Assembly (NCBI GenBank): GCA_046483725.1
Contig: JAWOCQ010000053.1
Location: forward strand, 1 to 9,022
DNA length: 9,022 nucleotides
Source of the DNA: T3SED10-47 sp046483725
GTDB taxonomy: Bacteria > Bipolaricaulota > Bipolaricaulia > Bipolaricaulales > Bipolaricaulaceae
Direction: 5' to 3'
The notes beneath the pieces are model-generated. The model was not told the DNA's origin, did no database searches, and worked only from the letters and a program-made list of their open reading frames with translations. The translations under genes were made by a program, and so were the position numbers. This document shows positions 5,506 to 9,022 of the stretch, piece by piece (the stretch's first letter is position 1; every line of letters starts with the position of its first letter).

Positions 5506-7068
5506 TCATGGGTAGCGGCGCTCCAGGCGAGCGATCGCTTGAGGGACAGCGGGCAGGAGATCAGTAGGAAGCACTCCGCGGGGCGAGCGTACCCGAGCCA
5601 GGCGCTCGGCGGCCTTCCCGTGGACGTATACGCCGCCACAGGCCGCCTCCACCGGATCGGCTCCCCCCGCCCACAGCCCACCGATCACCCCCGCCAACAC
5701 GTCCCCCGAGCCTCCGTGGGCAAGGCCAGTATTGCCGGTCAGGTTTAGATACAGCAGCCCCTCCGAGGAAGCTACTACGGTAGGCGCCCCCTTGAGCACC
5801 ACCGTGGCCCCCCACTGTTGTGCTGCTCGGCCCGCGGAGCTGAGCTTCTCTCCTACCACCTGCTCCACCTCCACACCGGCCAGGCGGGAGAACTCCCCGG
5901 GGTGCGGCGTCAGGAGCCAATGGCCCTCGTGCGGCCCCAGGAGTTTGCGTTCATGGGCAAGGCTGTACAGGGCGTCGGCATCCATCAACACCTGGGGGTG
6001 TCCGGCGGTGGCGAGGGCGCGAACAACCTCGCTCGCACCGGGGGTGCGTCCTATGCCAGGCCCAACCACCACCGCATCCGCCTCGCGGACCAGTTCCAGG
6101 GCCAGCTGCGCCGCATCCGGGGCGAACGTCCCGTCCGGCGCAGCGCCTCCCGGATGAACCAGCGCCTCCGGCACCGCGCCCTCCAAGACCCCGTAAACGG
6201 GTTCCGGACAGAGTACGTGGACCAACCCAGCCCCCGCCCGCAGGGCGCCGGAGGCCGCCAGTCCCGCAGCACCGGCCATGCTAACCGAACCGCCTACGAT
6301 CAGCACCCGTCCGAAGGTGCCCTTGTGTCCGTGGGGCGGTCGCGGCGGAAGGCAAGCGGCGCAGAACTCCTCGGAAAGCACACGGGCGGCAGGCTCCACC
6401 TCGTCCCACGCCGCCGGTGGATAAGCCACCGGCACCACTTGCACTTCGCCGCACGCGGCTGCCGCCGGAGGAAGAACATGACATGGCTTAAGGGCACCCA
6501 TGGCCAGTGTCAACGCCGCACTCACCACAGGTCCCGGAAGGGCGCCGGTGTCCGTCTCCAGCCCCGAAGGAAGATCCACAGCCACAATCGGCACCGGGCA
6601 GCGGGCCAGGCGCTCGATGACCGCCCGCACCGCGCCCCGGGCGGGACCCTGGACGCCCACCCCCAGCAACCCGTCGAGCACCAGGTCAGCGCCGGCGAGG
6701 ACCTCAGCGACAAGCTCCAACTCATCCTGAGATTCCGCGGTCTCCAGGGTGTAGGTGCGATCAGGAAAACTGGCGGCGAAGGCCTGCCCCTGCTCCCCAG
6801 CGGGGCCTTCCGGCTCCCCCAACACAATAGCCACGGGGTCGGCTCCCCACAGACCTAGCCAGCGGAGCATTCCCAGCGCGTCCCCGCCGTTTCCCCCCCG
6901 GCCACACAGGCCCACCACCCTCTCGCCTGCCACAGAACCGGCCCAGGTCCGTACAGCGGCCGCAGCACCGTGGGCCGCCGACTCCATGAGAAGGAGTTCG
7001 GACAGGCCAAGCTCCTTTGCCTTGAGGTCCAAGGACCGCACATTCTGCGACCACAGCACAGGCCTCAT
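5506..7068 (-). CDS. nnr: Bifunctional NAD(P)H-hydrate epimerase / ADP-dependent NAD(P)H-hydrate dehydratase
   Basis: 520 residues, matching the fused bacterial YjeF protein. It repairs damaged cofactors: the N-terminal epimerase interconverts the R and S hydrates of NAD(P)H, and the C-terminal kinase-like domain dehydrates the S form using ADP. Epimerase (about 1-215): LMESAAHGAA, CGRGGNGGDALGML (55-68), LVLDGLLGVGVQG with predicted catalytic Asp132, and VAVDLPSGLETDTG. Dehydratase (about 225-515): GHKGTFGRVLIVGGS (247-261), GPGIGRT, MDADAL, LTPHPGEFSRL, VLKGAPTVVAS and GNTGLAHGGSGDVLAGVIGGL with catalytic Asp456. The family motif GNNGGDG is GGNGGDA here, a mild change. ATG 7068 shares ATGA with the miaA stop and is preferred; ATG 7077 is an alternative adding MRV. 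It sits between miaA and tatD in the operon. Confidence 0.95.
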   Translation of the reverse strand: MRPVLWSQNVRSLDLKAKELGLSELLLMESAAHGAAAAVRTWAGSVAGERVVGLCGRGGNGGDALGMLRWLGLWGADPVAIVLGEPEGPAGEQGQAFAASFPDRTYTLETAESQDELELVAEVLAGADLVLDGLLGVGVQGPARGAVRAVIERLARCPVPIVAVDLPSGLETDTGALPGPVVSAALTLAMGALKPCHVLPPAAAACGEVQVVPVAYPPAAWDEVEPAARVLSEEFCAACLPPRPPHGHKGTFGRVLIVGGSVSMAGAAGLAASGALRAGAGLVHVLCPEPVYGVLEGAVPEALVHPGGAAPDGTFAPDAAQLALELVREADAVVVGPGIGRTPGASEVVRALATAGHPQVLMDADALYSLAHERKLLGPHEGHWLLTPHPGEFSRLAGVEVEQVVGEKLSSAGRAAQQWGATVVLKGAPTVVASSEGLLYLNLTGNTGLAHGGSGDVLAGVIGGLWAGGADPVEAACGGVYVHGKAAERLARVRSPRGVLPTDLLPAVPQAIARLERRYP

Positions 7069-7988
7069 AACTCGCATTCTAAGCGCCTGTCGGCCTCTTC
7101 CCAAACGGCGAGCACCTCTCCGGCCACGTCACCCTGATCCCGCCCCGTAACATCGATCCAGTGCAGCTCATCACCGCGGAACCAGCTGAGTTGCCGGCGG
7201 GCGTAGGCCTTGGTGCCGGCCACGATACGCCGGCGTGCCTCATCCAGGTCCACCTCCCCCCGTAGATAGGCGAAGAGCTCGCGGTAGCCGATGGTCCGTG
7301 CAGCCGGGGCCTCCGGGGGAAGAAACTCGGCCTGGAGCGCTCGTGCCTCCTCCAACAGGCCCTCCTCCAGCATGCGATCCACCCGCGTTTCGATCCGTCG
7401 GTGGAGTTCCTCCCGGTCCACGGTGAGGCCTACGCCGGCGATGGGCCACGGGGCAGGCTGCTGCTGCCCCCACAGGGCGGAGATGGGGCGGCCGGCATTC
7501 CGATAGACCTCCAGCGCACGGACAATCCTCACCCGATCCGACGGGGCGATCCGCGCTGCGGCGGCGGGGTCCACTTCCTTAAGCTCCCCATACAGCTCCG
7601 GGGAAGAGCGCCCGGAGAGCGACCGGCGGAACTCCCAGTCGGCCGAGGGGCCCTCGAACAGCCCTTTGGTCAAAGCCCGAACGTACAATGTGCTTCCCCC
7701 CACCACCATCGCTCGTCGGCCTCGTCCATGGATGTCGGCGACAAGCTTCTCACAATCACGACGGAACTGCGCCGCGTCGTACGCTTCACGGAGGTCCAGC
7801 ATCCCGATTAGGTGGTGAGGTACCGAGCGGAGCGCCTCGTCGGAAGGACGGTCGGTGCCGATCTGCAGCCCGCGGTACACAGCGCGGGCGTCGGCGGAGA
7901 TGATCTCGGCCCTGGCCTGCCGAGCTACCCGAAGCGATACTCCGGTCTTGCCCACCGCAGTGGGCCCCACGAGGAGAAGGACGGTCAC
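7065..7988 (-). CDS. miaA: tRNA dimethylallyltransferase (tRNA A37 isopentenylation)
   Basis: 307 residues, normal length. MiaA transfers the dimethylallyl group from DMAPP to N6 of adenosine 37 in tRNAs that read codons starting with U. Visible parts: P-loop GPTAVGKT (8-15), ISADARAVYRGLQIGT (30-45) with the catalytic Asp33, VPHHLI, VVGGSTLYVRAL, RVRIVRALEVYRNAGRPIS, and the tRNA-binding region ARTIGYRELFAYLRGEVDLDEA followed by YARRQLSWFR. Relatives mostly have DS[RA].{2}YRGMDIGTAKP. Here the Ser is Ala34, and TAKP is TDRP, so the substrate pocket is slightly divergent but the enzyme looks intact. The GTG start (7988) shares GTGA with the sigma-factor stop, and the stop shares ATGA with nnr. 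That suggests tight translational coupling on both sides. Confidence 0.96.
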   Translation of the reverse strand: MTVLLLVGPTAVGKTGVSLRVARQARAEIISADARAVYRGLQIGTDRPSDEALRSVPHHLIGMLDLREAYDAAQFRRDCEKLVADIHGRGRRAMVVGGSTLYVRALTKGLFEGPSADWEFRRSLSGRSSPELYGELKEVDPAAAARIAPSDRVRIVRALEVYRNAGRPISALWGQQQPAPWPIAGVGLTVDREELHRRIETRVDRMLEEGLLEEARALQAEFLPPEAPAARTIGYRELFAYLRGEVDLDEARRRIVAGTKAYARRQLSWFRGDELHWIDVTGRDQGDVAGEVLAVWEEADRRLECEL

Positions 7989-9022
7989 TCTTCCGCGGAC
8001 AGGAGGTCCCGAAACCTGCGCAGGGCTTGCTGGCGTGAGGGGTGCTTCAGCTTCTCCAGGGCCTTGATCTCGATCTGCCGCACGCGCTCCCGGGTAACAT
8101 CGAACATGGCCGCCACCTCTTTCAAAGTGCGAGGATGGCCGTCTTGTAGGCCGTAACGGAGCTCGATGATCTCCCTCTCCCTGGTGTCCAGCCCCTGCAG
8201 CGCCTCGCGGAGTTCCTCCTTCAGCTTGGCCCGGAGCGCCTCGCGGGACGGAGAGGGGATCGAGGTATCGGCCAGGAAATCTCCCAGGGTGTCCTCGTCG
8301 TCGTCCGACAGAGGCCGCTCCAGCGAAGCCGTATACGAAGCCGCCTGGTCAATCTTTTTCACCCTGTCCACACTTGTGCCCAGGAGCTTGGCCAAGTCTT
8401 CGTATGTGGGGGCCGTCCCGTGTTGCTGAATGTGCTCCCGCCGCAAGCGGCGCAGCTCTTGTAGCGCTTCCACGGTGTGCACGGGAACTCGAATGGTGCG
8501 TGATTGGTCGGCGATGGCACGGGTGATGGACTGCCGGATCCACCAGGTGGCATAGGTGGAGAACTTGTAGCCTTTGCGCCAATCGAACTTCTCCACCGCC
8601 CGCATAAGCCCCATGTTCCCTTCCTGAATTAGGTCCAGGAAAGAGACCCCCCGGTGCATGTACCGCTTGGCTATGGACACGACCAGCCGCAGGTTGGCCA
8701 CAGTCAGCTGCTCCCGCGCCTTCTCCCCCTGGCGCATAACCAGTTCAAGCGGCTTGGCCTCATCCGGGGATACCTCATCCTGCTTGAGCTTTGCTTCGGC
8801 CTCCTGCCCTGCCTCAAAGGCTTGGGCCAGCTCCACCTCCTGCTCCCGCGACAACAGTGGAACCCGCCCGATTTCCCGCAGATAAGTGCGTACCGGGTCC
8901 CGCCCCCTCTCCTGGGGTTCACCATCTCCCCATTCGTGGGGCTCGGGCTCCGTGGACTCAGCTAGCTCCTCCAAAAGGGGAAGGGTTTCTAGCAGCTCTT
9001 CCGGGAACCTTTCGTCCTGCTG
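7985..9022 (-). CDS. rpoD: RNA polymerase sigma-70 family factor, RpoD/SigA-like (5' end outside window)
   Basis: 345 residues are visible and the frame stays open to the window edge, so the N-terminus is missing; the TTG at 8974 is only an internal codon. The visible start is acidic (FPEELLETLPLLEEL, then many Glu/Asp). Region 1.2 is DPVRTYLREIGRVPLLSREQEVELAQ. A linker about 26 residues longer than in Bacillus SigA follows. Regions 2.1-2.4 contain ANLRLVVSIAKRY, FLDLIQEGNMGLMRAVEKFD, and YKFSTYATWWIRQSITRAIADQ then RTIRVPVH. Region 3 has LERPLSDDDEDTLGDFLAD, and region 4.2 is TLKEVAAMFDVTRERVRQIEIKALEKLKHPSR. The -10-reading helix and the -35 helix-turn-helix are intact. It directs RNA polymerase to promoters, probably housekeeping ones. 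With region 1.1 outside the window, an RpoD-like group 2 sigma cannot be excluded. Confidence 0.9.
   Translation of the reverse strand, partial: QQDERFPEELLETLPLLEELAESTEPEPHEWGDGEPQERGRDPVRTYLREIGRVPLLSREQEVELAQAFEAGQEAEAKLKQDEVSPDEAKPLELVMRQGEKAREQLTVANLRLVVSIAKRYMHRGVSFLDLIQEGNMGLMRAVEKFDWRKGYKFSTYATWWIRQSITRAIADQSRTIRVPVHTVEALQELRRLRREHIQQHGTAPTYEDLAKLLGTSVDRVKKIDQAASYTASLERPLSDDDEDTLGDFLADTSIPSPSREALRAKLKEELREALQGLDTREREIIELRYGLQDGHPRTLKEVAAMFDVTRERVRQIEIKALEKLKHPSRQQALRRFRDLLSAEE

Noticed and set aside
5499..5681. N-terminal extension of TatD by 61 residues
   Set aside because: The extra residues are low-complexity, lie over the nnr 3' end and precede the canonical MRLIDSHAHLDF start, which has its own ribosome site.
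5818..6858. Long plus-strand frame opposite nnr
   Set aside because: Shadow of the nnr gene: low-complexity Arg/Gly/His composition and no family motif.

Overview
The window (about 9 kb, clearly GC-rich, tightly packed genes) looks like ordinary chromosomal DNA from a high-GC bacterium. My best guess is a high-GC member of the Bacillota (Symbiobacterium, Thermaerobacter or Limnochordia-like). The reasons are the RNA methyltransferase-rplS-lepB gene order, an RpoD-type sigma factor and single-domain Ktr/Trk potassium genes. This placement is inference; there is no rRNA or other marker that fixes the taxon.

Layout. Bases 1-1507 (+ strand) hold the end of a ribosomal-protein/tRNA-modification operon: the C-terminal end of a SPOUT-like RNA methyltransferase (normally next to trmD), rplS (ribosomal protein L19) and lepB (type I signal peptidase), all overlapping end to end. 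Bases 1508-1665 form the largest non-coding gap. It holds a strong inverted-repeat element (arms 1512-1541 and 1606-1635, 28 of 30 positions pairing), followed by a TATAAT box and a Shine-Dalgarno sequence. Bases 1666-2422 (+) hold a small FMN nitroreductase and an unrecognised 85-residue hydrophobic protein. Two short palindromes then mark a convergent junction.

Bases 2503-9022 (- strand) read as one long rightward-to-leftward array: sigma factor (5' end off the window), miaA, nnr (NAD(P)HX repair), tatD, then after an 85-base gap trkA and trkH. Stop and start codons overlap by 4 bases at sigma/miaA and miaA/nnr, which points to translational coupling.

Functionally the window combines translation and tRNA modification (L19, RNA methyltransferase, MiaA), protein export (LepB), transcription initiation (sigma), metabolite and nucleic-acid quality control (Nnr, TatD) and potassium uptake (TrkA gating subunit plus TrkH pore).

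The most unusual item is the signal peptidase. About 90 residues that read as a PDZ domain are inserted between its catalytic serine and lysine, exactly at the end of the strand before the lysine box. The second is the inverted-repeat element between lepB and the nitroreductase gene, which resembles REP/REPIN-type sequences. I see no CRISPR array, tRNA, rRNA, phage or complete transposon.
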